Source: Peptoniphilus sp. (GTDB taxonomy: Bacteria > Bacillota > Clostridia > Tissierellales > Peptoniphilaceae). From it: a stretch of DNA of 39,638 nt. Location of the stretch: NCBI RefSeq assembly GCF_022767005.1, contig NZ_JALEOV010000042.1, positions 1 through 39,638 on the forward strand. The letters run 5' to 3'. Position 1 is the stretch's first letter. Every line of letters starts with the position of its first letter. The notes under the pieces are model-generated. The model saw nothing but the letters and a program-made list of their open reading frames with translations, was not told where the DNA came from and made no database searches. Positions 1 through 9,126 of this stretch are shown one piece after another. A program made the position numbers and the translations under genes.

Positions 1-1
1 A

Positions 2-79
2 AGACCTATTAAAGAAGATATGCCATCACTTGAAGAATTATTCCAAGAATTTTATGTAGAAGGAATGGATCAAGAATAA
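2..79 (+). CDS. C-terminal end of an unidentified protein (truncated by the window edge)
   Basis: Only the last 25 codons are present, open from the left edge to a TAA stop at 77-79. The visible peptide is acidic and ends EFYVEGMDQE. It is followed 17 bp later by a strong hairpin, as expected for the end of a transcription unit. The LEELFQEFY stretch loosely recalls C-termini of SbcD-like nucleases, but this is too short to name and I do not assign a function. Confidence 0.6.
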   Translation, partial: RPIKEDMPSLEELFQEFYVEGMDQE

Positions 80-96
80 TAGAAAAATAAAAGGAT

Positions 97-130
97 GTTT
101 AAAAGCTACTTTTTTAAGTGGCTTTTAAAC
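97..130. terminator. Strong hairpin downstream of the truncated first gene
   Basis: Fifteen-base arms (97-111 and 116-130) pair completely, allowing one G-U pair, around a TTTT loop. There is no T-run on the plus side. On the minus strand the hairpin is followed by a T-rich stretch (ATCCTTTTATTTTT). It may end the plus-strand gene by structure alone or act as a backstop for minus-strand transcription. Confidence 0.65.
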
Positions 131-204
131 AAATATAAAACATTGTATGAAATCAACAAATTTTATTATGTTTTCAAAAAACTTTTAAAAATCCGCAATA
201 GTTT

Positions 205-261
205 GTAATAAAAAACTGACCTTTTAAAGTTAGATTTTAACTCTAGTTTTGTGGGTCAGTT
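205..261 (-). terminator. Intrinsic terminator of argGH
   Basis: Reading the minus strand, AACTGACC (261-254) pairs with GGTCAGTT (221-214), with an inner AGTTA/TAACT helix, followed by a T-run. It lies just past the argH stop. The same ACTGACC/GGTCAGT outer stem recurs in the terminator at 34724-34775. Confidence 0.8.
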
Positions 262-274
262 CACTTATTTGAAA

Positions 275-1651
275 TTATTTTATTTTGCTTATAAAATTTT
301 TTAAATTATTTATTTGAATATTTACTGCATCCTTTGCAGGACCACCATAAACATTGCGATTTTCTAAAGATTTTTCTATTGTTATAAAATCATAAAGATC
401 TTTTTCAAAAACTTTATGAAATTCCTTATATTTTTTTAAACTTATATCTTCAAGTTTTAAGTTTTTTTCTATTGAATAATTAACAATTTGACCAACTACG
501 CTATAAGCTTCACGAAAAGCTATGCCCTTTAATACTAAATAATCAGCTAAATCTGTTGCATTTAAAAATCCTTTTTCAGCAGAATTTTTCATTTTTTCCT
601 TATTAATATAAATTGTATTTAAAATCCCCTTCATAATTTTTAAAGAATTAAAAACTGTTTTTACTGAATCAAAAAGAGGTTCCTTGTCTTCTTGAAAATC
701 CTTATTATAAGAAAGAGGCGTGCCCTTTAAAACTGTAAAAAGTGCGAATAAATCTCCATAACATCTATCGCTTTTGCCCCTTATTAATTCAGCCATGTCA
801 GGATTTTTCTTTTGAGGCATTATACTTGAACCAGTAGAAAATTTATCAGAAAATTTAACAAAATTATACTCACTACTGGAAAAATAAATTAGTTCCTCAC
901 AAAGTCTTGAAAGATGTGTCATAATTACAGAATTGTTAAATAAAATTTCAAGTACATAATCTCTATCAGAAACGGAATCCATAGAATTTTCTGTTGGCTT
1001 TTTAAATCCCAATAGTTTTGAAGTCATAAATCTATCGATGTTAAAACTTGTTGTAACAAGAGCACAGCTTCCAAGGGGATTTTCATCTAATCTATTAAAA
1101 GTATCTTCTAATCTATTAAGATCCCTATAAAACATTTGGGCATAACTTAAAATATAGTGAGCAAAAGTTGTTACTTGAGCATGCTGCATATGAGTGAAAC
1201 CAGGCATTATTGTTTCTATATTTTTTTCAGCTAAATCAATAATTGTTTCAATTAATTCCAATAACTTTATTTTAATTTTTTCTAATGATTTTTTAGGATA
1301 TAATCTTAAATCTAAGGCACATTGATCATTTCTTGACCTAGCTGTGTGAAGTTTTTTTCCAACAACACCCACTCTTTTTGTTAGCTCATTTTCCACAAAA
1401 GAATGGATGTCTTCTTCCTTTAAATTAATTTCAAGTTTTCCTTCTTTTATTTCGTCTAAAATATTTTGAAGTTCGCGTGAAATAATTTTTTCTTCGTTTT
1501 GCGTTATTATTCCAACTTTACTGAGCATTTTTACATGAGCAAGAGAACCTATTATATCTTCCTCAAATAAAATTTTATCGAAGTCAATGGACTTATTGAA
1601 TTCATGTGCAAAATTTTCAAGTCCATCTAAGTGACTGCCCCATAAATACAT
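275..1651 (-). CDS. argH: Argininosuccinate lyase
   Basis: This is the last enzyme of arginine synthesis, splitting argininosuccinate into arginine and fumarate in the cytoplasm. The 458-residue length is typical of the fumarase/aspartase superfamily. Visible signatures are HTARSRNDQ (about 102-110), the GFTHMQHAQ region with the conserved histidine (about 151-159), and the flexible catalytic-serine loop GSSIMPQKKNPD (about 274-285). The ATG is preceded by AAAGGAG placed inside the end of argG, and one base separates the argG stop from this start, so the two are translationally coupled in the order argG-argH. The window holds no earlier arginine genes (argF, argJ, carAB), so citrulline may be imported or made elsewhere. 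Identification is firm. Confidence 0.97.
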   Translation of the reverse strand: MYLWGSHLDGLENFAHEFNKSIDFDKILFEEDIIGSLAHVKMLSKVGIITQNEEKIISRELQNILDEIKEGKLEINLKEEDIHSFVENELTKRVGVVGKKLHTARSRNDQCALDLRLYPKKSLEKIKIKLLELIETIIDLAEKNIETIMPGFTHMQHAQVTTFAHYILSYAQMFYRDLNRLEDTFNRLDENPLGSCALVTTSFNIDRFMTSKLLGFKKPTENSMDSVSDRDYVLEILFNNSVIMTHLSRLCEELIYFSSSEYNFVKFSDKFSTGSSIMPQKKNPDMAELIRGKSDRCYGDLFALFTVLKGTPLSYNKDFQEDKEPLFDSVKTVFNSLKIMKGILNTIYINKEKMKNSAEKGFLNATDLADYLVLKGIAFREAYSVVGQIVNYSIEKNLKLEDISLKKYKEFHKVFEKDLYDFITIEKSLENRNVYGGPAKDAVNIQINNLKNFISKIK

Positions 1652-1652
1652 A

Positions 1653-2873
1653 TTAAACTCCTTTATTTATCTTTGCATCAACAACTGTAGATAGTGAATA
1701 TAAATTAATAAATCCTTCGGCATCTTTGTGAGAATATAAGTTTTCTGCACCATCTCCAAAGGAAGCCAAGTCCTCGTTATAAAGTGAATATTTAGAGCTT
1801 ACTCCTGCGGGGATTATATTTCCCTTGTAAAGTTTTAGTTTAACCTTACCAGTTACATTTTTTGAAATTTCGTTGCTAAAGGCAAGAAGACCCCTTAAAG
1901 AATTTGAATACCATTTTCCGTCGTATACAAGATCGGAAAATTTAATTGATAAATAATTTTTAAGATGTGCAGAATCTTTGTCTAAAGTGATGGATTCCAA
2001 AATTTCAAGTGCCTTATATAATATTGCTTCACCTGGATTTTCGTAAACTCCACGGCTTTTCATTCCCACAAGACGATTTTCAACTATATCATCAATACCA
2101 ATTCCATTTTCGCCGCCAATCTTATTCAAATATTTTAAAAGATTTGCAGGTGTCATTTTTTCTCCATTTACTGCAGTAGCTTCTCCACTTTGAAATTCAA
2201 TTTCTAAGTCAAAAACTTCATCCTTTGCCTTCATTGGCGATACTGAAAGTTCTAAAATTTTATCATAATCTGGATAATTTTCTGGATTTTCAAGATCAAG
2301 ACCTTCGTGGGATAGATGCATTATATTTAGATCTTTAGAATAATTTGTTTCCCTTGAAATTTTAAGTGGAATATTGTGTTCTTCTGCGTAATCAATTTCC
2401 TCTTCACGAGATTTTATATCCCAAATTCTCCAAGGTGCAATTATTGGCATTTCTGGTGCAAAGTGTTTTATTCCCATTTCAAAACGAACTTGATCATTAC
2501 CTTTACCAGTACATCCATGACAAATAGCATCACAATTTTCTTTTTTTGCAATTTCAACTAGTGCTTTTGCTATTAGAGGTCTTGCTGTTGCAGTTCCAAG
2601 AAGATAATTCTTTTCGTACTTTGCACCAATTTTTAAAGTTGGAAATACAAAGTCCTTAACATATTCATCCACAAGATCTACTATATAAATTTTTGAAGCT
2701 CCTGTTTTTATTGCCTTTTCTTCAAGACCTTCAATTTCAGTTTTTTGTCCAACATTTCCAACGACTGCTATAACCTCGCAGTTATAATTTTCCTTTAGCC
2801 ATGGAATTATTATAGACGTGTCAAGACCACCTGAATATGCTAGGGCAACTTTTTTATAATTATTATTTTTCAT
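1653..2873 (-). CDS. argG: Argininosuccinate synthase
   Basis: It joins citrulline and aspartate with ATP to give argininosuccinate, the substrate of ArgH encoded directly downstream. The 406-residue protein carries the N-type ATP pyrophosphatase P-loop AYSGGLDTS at about residues 12-20 and the family [12 protein letters not shown] segment near residue 120. The start is the ATG at 2873, with GGAGG at 2884-2880 and good spacing. That ribosome site forms one arm of a perfect 16-bp inverted repeat shared with the divergent ABC importer gene, only 44 bp away. I saw no convincing ArgR (ARG) box there. Confidence 0.97.
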   Translation of the reverse strand: MKNNNYKKVALAYSGGLDTSIIIPWLKENYNCEVIAVVGNVGQKTEIEGLEEKAIKTGASKIYIVDLVDEYVKDFVFPTLKIGAKYEKNYLLGTATARPLIAKALVEIAKKENCDAICHGCTGKGNDQVRFEMGIKHFAPEMPIIAPWRIWDIKSREEEIDYAEEHNIPLKISRETNYSKDLNIMHLSHEGLDLENPENYPDYDKILELSVSPMKAKDEVFDLEIEFQSGEATAVNGEKMTPANLLKYLNKIGGENGIGIDDIVENRLVGMKSRGVYENPGEAILYKALEILESITLDKDSAHLKNYLSIKFSDLVYDGKWYSNSLRGLLAFSNEISKNVTGKVKLKLYKGNIIPAGVSSKYSLYNEDLASFGDGAENLYSHKDAEGFINLYSLSTVVDAKINKGV

Positions 2874-2874
2874 C

Positions 2875-2916
2875 TTTTTCCTCCAAATTTCAAAACTTTA
2901 AAATTTGGAGGAAAAA
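2875..2916. repeat. Perfect 16-bp inverted repeat containing both divergent ribosome-binding sites
   Basis: Left arm 2875-2890 and right arm 2901-2916 are exact reverse complements around the 10-base spacer CAAAACTTTA. Each arm contains GGAGG for its own gene (argG on minus, binding protein on plus). In either transcript the Shine-Dalgarno would sit inside a 16-bp stem. This could be an RNA switch, a two-fold DNA operator, or both. Confidence 0.85.
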
Positions 2917-2917
2917 A

Positions 2918-3727
2918 ATGAAAAAAATAATAAGTATATCAGTAATAGTTTTAGCTGCCCTTATTTTATTTGTGGCATTATTTTTAAATAAGTCTAATGG
3001 TAATTCTAATGCAAGAATAAATGATATTAAAAAATCTGGGAAAATTGTAATGGGATGCAATGCAAACTATCCACCTTTTGAATTTCACAAAAACATCGAT
3101 GGAAAAGATAAAATTGTTGGATTTGATGTTTTCATTGCAGAAGAAATTGCAAAGGATCTTGGAGTAAAACTTGAAATCTCAGATATGGAATTTTCATCTG
3201 TACTTGCAAGTTTAGACTCTGGCGTAATTGACCTTGCCCTTTCTGGAATTTCAAAGACTCCTGAAAGAGAAAAATCAATTTTATTTTCAAAGGTTTATTA
3301 CGACCCAAAAAATTATTTATTAGTAAATTCTAAGGATTTAGGAAAATATAAAGATGAAAAGAGTGTTGTTGATTTAACTATTGGAGTTCAGACAGCGACA
3401 GTTCAAGAGGAAATTGCAAAAAATTTAAAGATTAAAAATATTGTTTCACTACCAAAGACACCAGATTTAATTGCACAATTAAATCAAGGCTTGATCGATG
3501 GAATAATAGTTGAAAAAAGTGTTGGAGATAATTATGAACTTTCCAATAAAAATTTAAAGATGGAAAATAGTTTTTATTTTAAGGCTGAAACTAGCGGAAC
3601 TGCTATTGGTCTTAAAAAAGGCGATGACGAACTTTTAGAAGTAGTAAACAAAACGCTAGACCGATTAGAAAAGGAAGGCAAGCTTGAAAAATATTATGAA
3701 GATGCACTAGAACTTTCAACAAAGTAG
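2918..3727 (+). CDS. Polar amino-acid ABC transporter, substrate-binding protein
   Basis: This is the extracytoplasmic solute-binding component (SBP_bac_3 family) of an amino-acid importer, 269 residues from the ATG at 2918. An ATG further upstream in the same frame is rejected because GGAGG at 2907-2911 serves 2918. After an N-terminal hydrophobic helix (about 4-23), the mature domain begins IKKSGKIVMGCNANYPPFEF and shows the family GFDVFIAEEIAKDLG segment. There is no lipobox: the hydrophobic segment ends LFVALFLNKSNG with no cysteine, so it seems to be held by an uncleaved helix rather than as a lipoprotein. Divergence from argGH suggests arginine, citrulline or ornithine as substrate; this is inference. 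Confidence 0.9.
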   Translation: MKKIISISVIVLAALILFVALFLNKSNGNSNARINDIKKSGKIVMGCNANYPPFEFHKNIDGKDKIVGFDVFIAEEIAKDLGVKLEISDMEFSSVLASLDSGVIDLALSGISKTPEREKSILFSKVYYDPKNYLLVNSKDLGKYKDEKSVVDLTIGVQTATVQEEIAKNLKIKNIVSLPKTPDLIAQLNQGLIDGIIVEKSVGDNYELSNKNLKMENSFYFKAETSGTAIGLKKGDDELLEVVNKTLDRLEKEGKLEKYYEDALELSTK

Positions 3728-3734
3728 GTGTTTC

Positions 3735-4532
3735 ATGGAAAATATATATAAACTGGAAAATAAAAAACTTTCAAAAAATAATATAATTAATTATTTAGTA
3801 ATTTTTGCCTTTGTAATTTTTATCTTTATATTTGGCAATTTAATTATAAATTTTTTTAACACGACAGTAGAAATTTTTGAAAAGTACAGCTCCTATTATA
3901 TAAAGGGACTTTTGACTACTATTTCACTTTCCCTTATATCTGTAATTTTAGGTTCTATATTTGGATTATTTTTATATTTGATGAAATCTTCGGAAATAAA
4001 AAGTCTAAGTATCTTTGCAAATTTATACATTGAAATAATAAGAGGAACACCAATGCTTACTCAAGTATTTTTTGTATTCTTTGGATTGGCAAGTATTATA
4101 AATTTTAAAAGTTTTGGGATTTCAATTTCATCCTTTGCTTATGTAACAGGAGTTATTGCAGTGAGTTTAAACTCTGCGGCTTATGTATCTGAAATTATTA
4201 GATCTGGTATAAACGCAATTGACAAAGGTCAAATGGAAGCGGCAATTTCTCTAGGAATGAAAAAATCTTTAGCAATGGAGGAGGTTATTCTTCCACAAGC
4301 TACAAAAAATATACTTCCAGCTCTTGCAAATGAATTTATTGCAGTAATAAAAGAGACTTCAATTATATCTACAATAGGTGTTACAGATATTATGTACAAT
4401 GTAAACTTAGCTAGAGGTTCATCTTATAAATCTTTAGAGCCACTTATAATTGGATCAATGCTTTATTTTGCAATTACTTTTACTCTTACGAGATTACTAA
4501 AATTTGTGGAGGGGAAATATGATAAAAATTGA
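3735..4532 (+). CDS. Amino-acid ABC transporter permease
   Basis: This is the membrane channel component of the importer, HisM/GlnP type, 265 residues with about five or six hydrophobic segments. The cytoplasmic EAA loop that docks the ATPase is clear near residue 170 (EAAISLGMKKSLAMEEVILP). The N-terminal region has an extra hydrophobic segment before the core domain. The start lies 7 bp after the binding-protein stop, and the 3' end overlaps the ATPase gene by 14 bp, so the three genes are one operon. Confidence 0.93.
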   Translation: MENIYKLENKKLSKNNIINYLVIFAFVIFIFIFGNLIINFFNTTVEIFEKYSSYYIKGLLTTISLSLISVILGSIFGLFLYLMKSSEIKSLSIFANLYIEIIRGTPMLTQVFFVFFGLASIINFKSFGISISSFAYVTGVIAVSLNSAAYVSEIIRSGINAIDKGQMEAAISLGMKKSLAMEEVILPQATKNILPALANEFIAVIKETSIISTIGVTDIMYNVNLARGSSYKSLEPLIIGSMLYFAITFTLTRLLKFVEGKYDKN

Positions 4533-5241
4533 GAATTTATATAAATCCTTTGGAGATAAAGAAGTTTTAAAGGGAATAAACTTAGACATTAAAGATTCAA
4601 CTGTTACAACAATAATTGGAGCAAGTGGATCAGGAAAATCAACTCTCCTTCGTACAATTAATCTCTTAGAAAAATGTGATGATGGAAAAATCTTTCTTGA
4701 TGGCTATGAAATAACTGGTGCAAATCCCAATTTAGAAAAAATAAGATTAAAAATTGGAATGGTTTTTCAAAATTTTAATTTATTTCCCAATAAATCTGTA
4801 ATTGAGAATATTACTTTAGCACCAATAAAAGTTAAAGGTGAAGATGAAAAATCTGCAAAGGAAAATACAATTGCCATTCTAAAAAGTATGGGTTTAGAAG
4901 ATAAAGTGTACGCATATCCAGATTCTCTATCTGGAGGTCAAAAGCAAAGGGTTGCCATAGCAAGAGCTCTTGCAAATAAACCGGAGGTACTTTTGTTTGA
5001 TGAACCAACATCAGCCCTTGATCCAGAAATGGTAAAAGAAGTTTTAAATGTAATAAAAGCCCTTGCAAAAAAGGGTCTTACTATGATAATAGTTACTCAT
5101 GAAATGGGTTTTGCGAGAGAAATTTCTGATAAAATTGTATTTATGAAAAATGGCATCGTAGAAGATATAGGTGATCCAAACTATATCTTTTATGAAACAA
5201 AAAATGAAAACACGAAAAAATTTTTACAAGCTGTATTGTAA
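4519..5241 (+). CDS. Amino-acid ABC transporter ATP-binding protein (GlnQ/HisP type)
   Basis: This is the cytoplasmic ATPase that powers the importer, 240 residues from the ATG at 4519. GGAGGGG at 4508-4514 selects this start over an in-frame ATG at 4504. All motifs are consensus: Walker A GASGSGKST, Q-loop VFQNFNLFP, signature LSGGQKQRVAIARAL, Walker B LLFDEPTSALD and H-loop VTHEM. It overlaps the permease gene by 14 bp and is followed by a strong terminator. Confidence 0.95.
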   Translation: MIKIENLYKSFGDKEVLKGINLDIKDSTVTTIIGASGSGKSTLLRTINLLEKCDDGKIFLDGYEITGANPNLEKIRLKIGMVFQNFNLFPNKSVIENITLAPIKVKGEDEKSAKENTIAILKSMGLEDKVYAYPDSLSGGQKQRVAIARALANKPEVLLFDEPTSALDPEMVKEVLNVIKALAKKGLTMIIVTHEMGFAREISDKIVFMKNGIVEDIGDPNYIFYETKNENTKKFLQAVL

Positions 5242-5242
5242 T

Positions 5243-5281
5243 TAAAAATTCCTTAGAAAATTAACTCTAAGGAATTTTTTT
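5243..5281 (+). terminator. Intrinsic terminator of the amino-acid importer operon
   Basis: A perfect 13-bp stem (AAAAATTCCTTAG at 5244-5256 with its complement at 5267-5279) has a 10-base loop and a T-run. It starts 2 bp after the ATPase stop. Confidence 0.9.
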
Positions 5282-5409
5282 GTACATATATTGTATTTAG
5301 CCTATCATTTTTAGGAAGGCTATACTTCATAAATTTTATTATAAATTAGTTTTTGTTCTTGATTTTTATAGTCTGCGTAAAATCAAAAGTCTATTTTATG
5401 ACTTTAGTT

Positions 5410-7257
5410 CTATTCATTGTCGAAGCCGCCTGTGTAGAGGTTGTAATAAATTCCTTTCTGTTCAAGTAAATCTTTATGGTCTCCTCTTTCTACAATTTCT
5501 CCATTTTGTAAAACTATTATTACATTGGAATTCATAATAGTTGAAAGTCTGTGGGCGATTACAAAGGTTGTTCTGCCTTTCATAATTTCGTCCATTCCAT
5601 TTTGCACAATTTTTTCTGTATGAGAGTCTATGGAGGAAGTTGCCTCATCGAGAATCATTACTGGTGGATTAAAAATTTCTGCTCTAGCTATGGATAATAG
5701 TTGCATTTGACCTTCAGACAATTCGCCACCTGCTCCAGTGATAATTGTGTCGTAGCCATCCTTTAGATTTTTTATAAAATTATGGGCGTTAGTTCTCTTG
5801 GCAGCTGCAATAGTCTTTTCCATGTCAACTTCATCTACGGAATAATTTATGTTTTCTGCAATTGTACCTGTAAATAAATGTGTATCTTGAAGGACCATAC
5901 CAAGTGATGAGCGAAGGTCTTTCTTTCTTATTCTCTTTATATCGAAGCCATCAAAGGTAATTTCACCACTGTCAATGTCGTAAAACCTATTTATTAAGTG
6001 TGTGATTGTGGTTTTTCCTGCACCAGTTGCACCAACGAAGGCAACTTTTTGCCCTGGTTTTGCATATAGATTTAGATTTTTAAGGATCTTATTCTTGCCG
6101 TCATAAGAGAAGGACACATCATTAAATTTAATGTCGCCCAAAAGTTCTCTGTATTCATCTGTGGCAAGGTCATGCCAAAAATATTTTTCTTTTCCATTAA
6201 CTTCACGCACAACTTTTTCTACATCACCAGAATAGTCTTCGGGACTAACTTCTAAGAAGTCAAAAATTCTTCTTGCGCCTGCAATTGCAAGAACAACGGA
6301 GTTTATATTGCCGCCGATTTGACCCATGGGACCTGTAATAGTTCTTGATAATTGTAAGAAGGATGCAACTACACCGACAGTAATACCAAAGCCGCCGTGT
6401 ACTGCCATTAGTCCACCGATTAATGCAAATAAAATGTATTGAAAATTTCCAATTCCAAAAATCATTGGGAAAAGGAAAAGACCCAATCTATTTGCAATCA
6501 TTGTGTTTTTCATTAGTTCTTCATTTATAATTTTGAAGTCTTTTTTCGCAGCTTCTTCGTGATTAAAAACTTTTATGACTTTTAGTCCGTCAGTCATTTC
6601 TTCGATGTATCCATTGGTTTTTGCTAGAGAATTTTGTTGGCTCATAAAATAATGAGAGGATTTTCCGCCAATTACATTCATTACAAAAATCATAAGTCCA
6701 ACTGTAAGAATTATTATAAGAGACAAAAATACAGATTGAGAAAACATGGCAATTAAAACCATTGTTATTGTCATAAGTGATGATACAAAAGAAGGAAAAG
6801 ATTGGGAAATCATATCTCCAAGTGCTCTTACATCATTTGTATAATAACTCATAATGTCACCGTGACTTTTGCTATCGAAGTAAGATACGGGAAGAGATTG
6901 CATCTTTTTGAACATCATCTTTCTAATATCGCCAAGAGTGTTCTCGGAAATGTAAACCATTAGTCTTGAATATGCAAAGGATGAGAGCACACCAATTGCC
7001 AAGAATAAAGACATTTTAATTAGCAAGTCCAAGAGATTTGAAAAATCAGGGACATCAGTTTTTAAAAGTGGTAGTACATAATCATCTATTAAAAATCTCA
7101 TGAAAAGTGAAACGGAAATCGTGGCAAAGGATGAAATTATTACAAATAAAGAAACTGCTAGGAGTTTATATTTATGTCTTTTAAAAATAAAGGAAAATAA
7201 TTTTTTTGCTGCAGCTTTATTTTCTGGAGATGTAATTTTTGTCTTATTCTTTCGCAT
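5410..7257 (-). CDS. ABC exporter, consensus-site subunit of a heterodimer
   Basis: This membrane-embedded half-exporter (TMD fused to NBD, MdlB/BmrD/TM288 type) probably pairs with the gene directly upstream. From the ATG at 7257 it has 615 residues; an earlier in-frame ATG at 7287 has no ribosome site, whereas 7257 has GGTGAT. Six transmembrane segments lie in the first half. The NBD has Walker A GATGAGKTT, signature LSEGQMQLLSIARAE, Walker B MILDEATSSID with the catalytic Glu, and H-loop IAHRLS. The signature is LSEGQ rather than LSGGQ, the kind of change seen in asymmetric exporters. It overlaps the upstream gene's end by 14 bp. The substrate (drug, lipid or peptide) cannot be read from sequence. 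Confidence 0.93.
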   Translation of the reverse strand: MRKNKTKITSPENKAAAKKLFSFIFKRHKYKLLAVSLFVIISSFATISVSLFMRFLIDDYVLPLLKTDVPDFSNLLDLLIKMSLFLAIGVLSSFAYSRLMVYISENTLGDIRKMMFKKMQSLPVSYFDSKSHGDIMSYYTNDVRALGDMISQSFPSFVSSLMTITMVLIAMFSQSVFLSLIIILTVGLMIFVMNVIGGKSSHYFMSQQNSLAKTNGYIEEMTDGLKVIKVFNHEEAAKKDFKIINEELMKNTMIANRLGLFLFPMIFGIGNFQYILFALIGGLMAVHGGFGITVGVVASFLQLSRTITGPMGQIGGNINSVVLAIAGARRIFDFLEVSPEDYSGDVEKVVREVNGKEKYFWHDLATDEYRELLGDIKFNDVSFSYDGKNKILKNLNLYAKPGQKVAFVGATGAGKTTITHLINRFYDIDSGEITFDGFDIKRIRKKDLRSSLGMVLQDTHLFTGTIAENINYSVDEVDMEKTIAAAKRTNAHNFIKNLKDGYDTIITGAGGELSEGQMQLLSIARAEIFNPPVMILDEATSSIDSHTEKIVQNGMDEIMKGRTTFVIAHRLSTIMNSNVIIVLQNGEIVERGDHKDLLEQKGIYYNLYTGGFDNE

Positions 7258-8980
7258 CAAAATCACCGTCGCTTTCTTGAGTTTCATTGATTTCTTTATA
7301 AATTGGACTATTTTTAATTAAATTTTCGTGTGTTCCAATGTTCTCTATTTCACCTGAATCCATGACAATGGTGTAATCCGTATTTTTTAGTGATTTAATT
7401 TTTTGTGAAATCAAAATTTTTGTCATATCCGGCCTTAAATTGTTTAGAGAATTAATTATTTTTTCTTCGGTTTTATTGTCTAGGGCTGAAGTTGAGTCAT
7501 CCATAATTAAAATTTTCGGGTTTTTTAAAATAGACCTTGCAATAGAAATTCTCTGTTTTTGTCCACCAGAAAAGTTAGTACCACCTCTTTGTACAGTCAT
7601 ATCGAGATCCTTTTCTGGATCAATGAAGTCGTCGCATGATGCAATGTAAAGAGCTTCTTTTAATTCTTCATCGGATAAATTTTCATTAGCCCATTTTAAA
7701 TTTTCACGAAGTGTGCCAGTGAATAGTTGATTTTTTTGTAAAACGACAGATACTTGGTCTCTAAGAGCTACAAGATCATAATTTCTAACGTTTTTTCCAC
7801 CAACATATACTTCGCCACTTGTAGTGTCAAATAGTCTTGCTATTAAACTTATGAGAGTGGATTTACCAGATCCTGTTGGACCAATTATGCCAACATAGTC
7901 TCCAGAGTTTATCTTTAAATTGATATTTTCTAAAACTGATTTGTCTAAATCACCTGAATAAGAAAAATAAACATTGTCAAAAACAATTTCTCCATTTTTC
8001 ACTTCACTTACAGCATTTTCAGGACTAAATATAGATGGTTTTGTGGCAATTACTTCATTTATACGAACAATTGAATTTCTAGCGATGGTAATTTGTACGG
8101 TAATCATTGAAAGCATCATAAGTGAAATTTGAATTTGAATTGCATAAGTTACAAGACCTGTTAGCGCACCCGTGCTCATGTTTCCAGCCACGATGAAATG
8201 ACTACCAAGCCATGCAATTAAAATAGTCATAAGATATGTGGAAAAATTCATAAGTGGATTTGTAAAGGCAAGAAGCTTCTCCGCCTTGATGTAATTATTT
8301 TGAAGTTCATCAGAAATATCATTAAACTTTTTTATTTCCTTATCTTCTTTTACAAAGGACTTAACAACTCGAATTGCAGACAAGTTTTCTGATACATCCG
8401 TGTTTAATTTGTCTGTGATTTCAAAAACTCTTTCAAAAATTGGATAGGCTCCCTTGATAATAAGTCCCATTCCAGTGGCGATTAGTGGAATTATAATTAC
8501 AAAGGTTGGAGCAAGTTCTTTGGATAGTTTAAAACTCATGACGAAGCAAAAGATGGTTGTAAGAGGCGCCCTTATTGCCATTCTAGTAGTCATTTGGAAT
8601 GCCATTTGTACCATTTGCACATCAGTAGTCATTCTAGTGATGAGAGTTCCCCTCTTGAATTTGTCCATGTTTTCAAAAGAAAAATTTGTAATGTTCTCAA
8701 ACATGGAGTAACGCATATTTTTTGCAAGCCCACTTGAAGCCTTTGTAGCAAGATAACCTGAAATTATACCTGTTGCAAGAGAAATTGCCGCAAATATAAA
8801 TAATATAATGCCAAAATGAATTATATTTTTACTTGAATTTTTTAGTATGCCTTGATCAATAATTTTTGTCATGTAAAAGGGAATTGATGTATTCGTTAAA
8901 ACTTCTAACAAAACAAAAAAAGGCGAGAGCACTGCATACTTTTTGTACTCGCCTAAATTATTAAAAATAACTTTTAACAT
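7244..8980 (-). CDS. ABC exporter, degenerate-site subunit of a heterodimer
   Basis: This is the partner half-exporter (MdlA/BmrC/TM287 type), 578 residues with six transmembrane segments then an NBD. Walker A (GPTGSGKST) and signature (FSGGQKQRISIARS) are intact. Walker B reads LIMDDSTSALD, with Asp where the catalytic Glu belongs, and the H-loop position reads ISQK, with Gln instead of His. These are the usual marks of the non-hydrolysing site of heterodimeric exporters, matching the intact residues in the downstream gene. It is first in the two-gene operon, with an AGGAAG ribosome site and a possible promoter at 9012-9040. Confidence 0.93.
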   Translation of the reverse strand: MLKVIFNNLGEYKKYAVLSPFFVLLEVLTNTSIPFYMTKIIDQGILKNSSKNIIHFGIILFIFAAISLATGIISGYLATKASSGLAKNMRYSMFENITNFSFENMDKFKRGTLITRMTTDVQMVQMAFQMTTRMAIRAPLTTIFCFVMSFKLSKELAPTFVIIIPLIATGMGLIIKGAYPIFERVFEITDKLNTDVSENLSAIRVVKSFVKEDKEIKKFNDISDELQNNYIKAEKLLAFTNPLMNFSTYLMTILIAWLGSHFIVAGNMSTGALTGLVTYAIQIQISLMMLSMITVQITIARNSIVRINEVIATKPSIFSPENAVSEVKNGEIVFDNVYFSYSGDLDKSVLENINLKINSGDYVGIIGPTGSGKSTLISLIARLFDTTSGEVYVGGKNVRNYDLVALRDQVSVVLQKNQLFTGTLRENLKWANENLSDEELKEALYIASCDDFIDPEKDLDMTVQRGGTNFSGGQKQRISIARSILKNPKILIMDDSTSALDNKTEEKIINSLNNLRPDMTKILISQKIKSLKNTDYTIVMDSGEIENIGTHENLIKNSPIYKEINETQESDGDFDAKE

Positions 8981-9011
8981 ATAACACTTCCTAAATTCTA
9001 TTTAATTTTGA

Positions 9012-9040
9012 TACATATATACCCAAAATAATTTTGTCAA
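9012..9040 (-). promoter_or_regulatory. Candidate promoter of the ABC exporter operon
   Basis: On the minus strand there is a consensus TTGACA (9040-9035), a 17-base spacer and TATGTA (9017-9012), about 30 bp before the start codon. The -35 is perfect and the -10 is weak. Confidence 0.4.
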
Positions 9041-9126
9041 ACACTTTACTAAAAATATTATAATACTTTACTTAAATGAATTGTATTTAAACTTTATTTG
9101 TAATAATATATATATGGAGGGATATT

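Noticed and set aside
2837..2917. Earlier start for the importer binding protein
   Set aside because: It overlaps argG coding sequence and has no ribosome site, while GGAGG serves ATG 2918.
2874..2917. ArgR (ARG) box in the argG gap
   Set aside because: No TGAAT-ATTCA arrangement is present; the symmetry is explained by the two ribosome sites.
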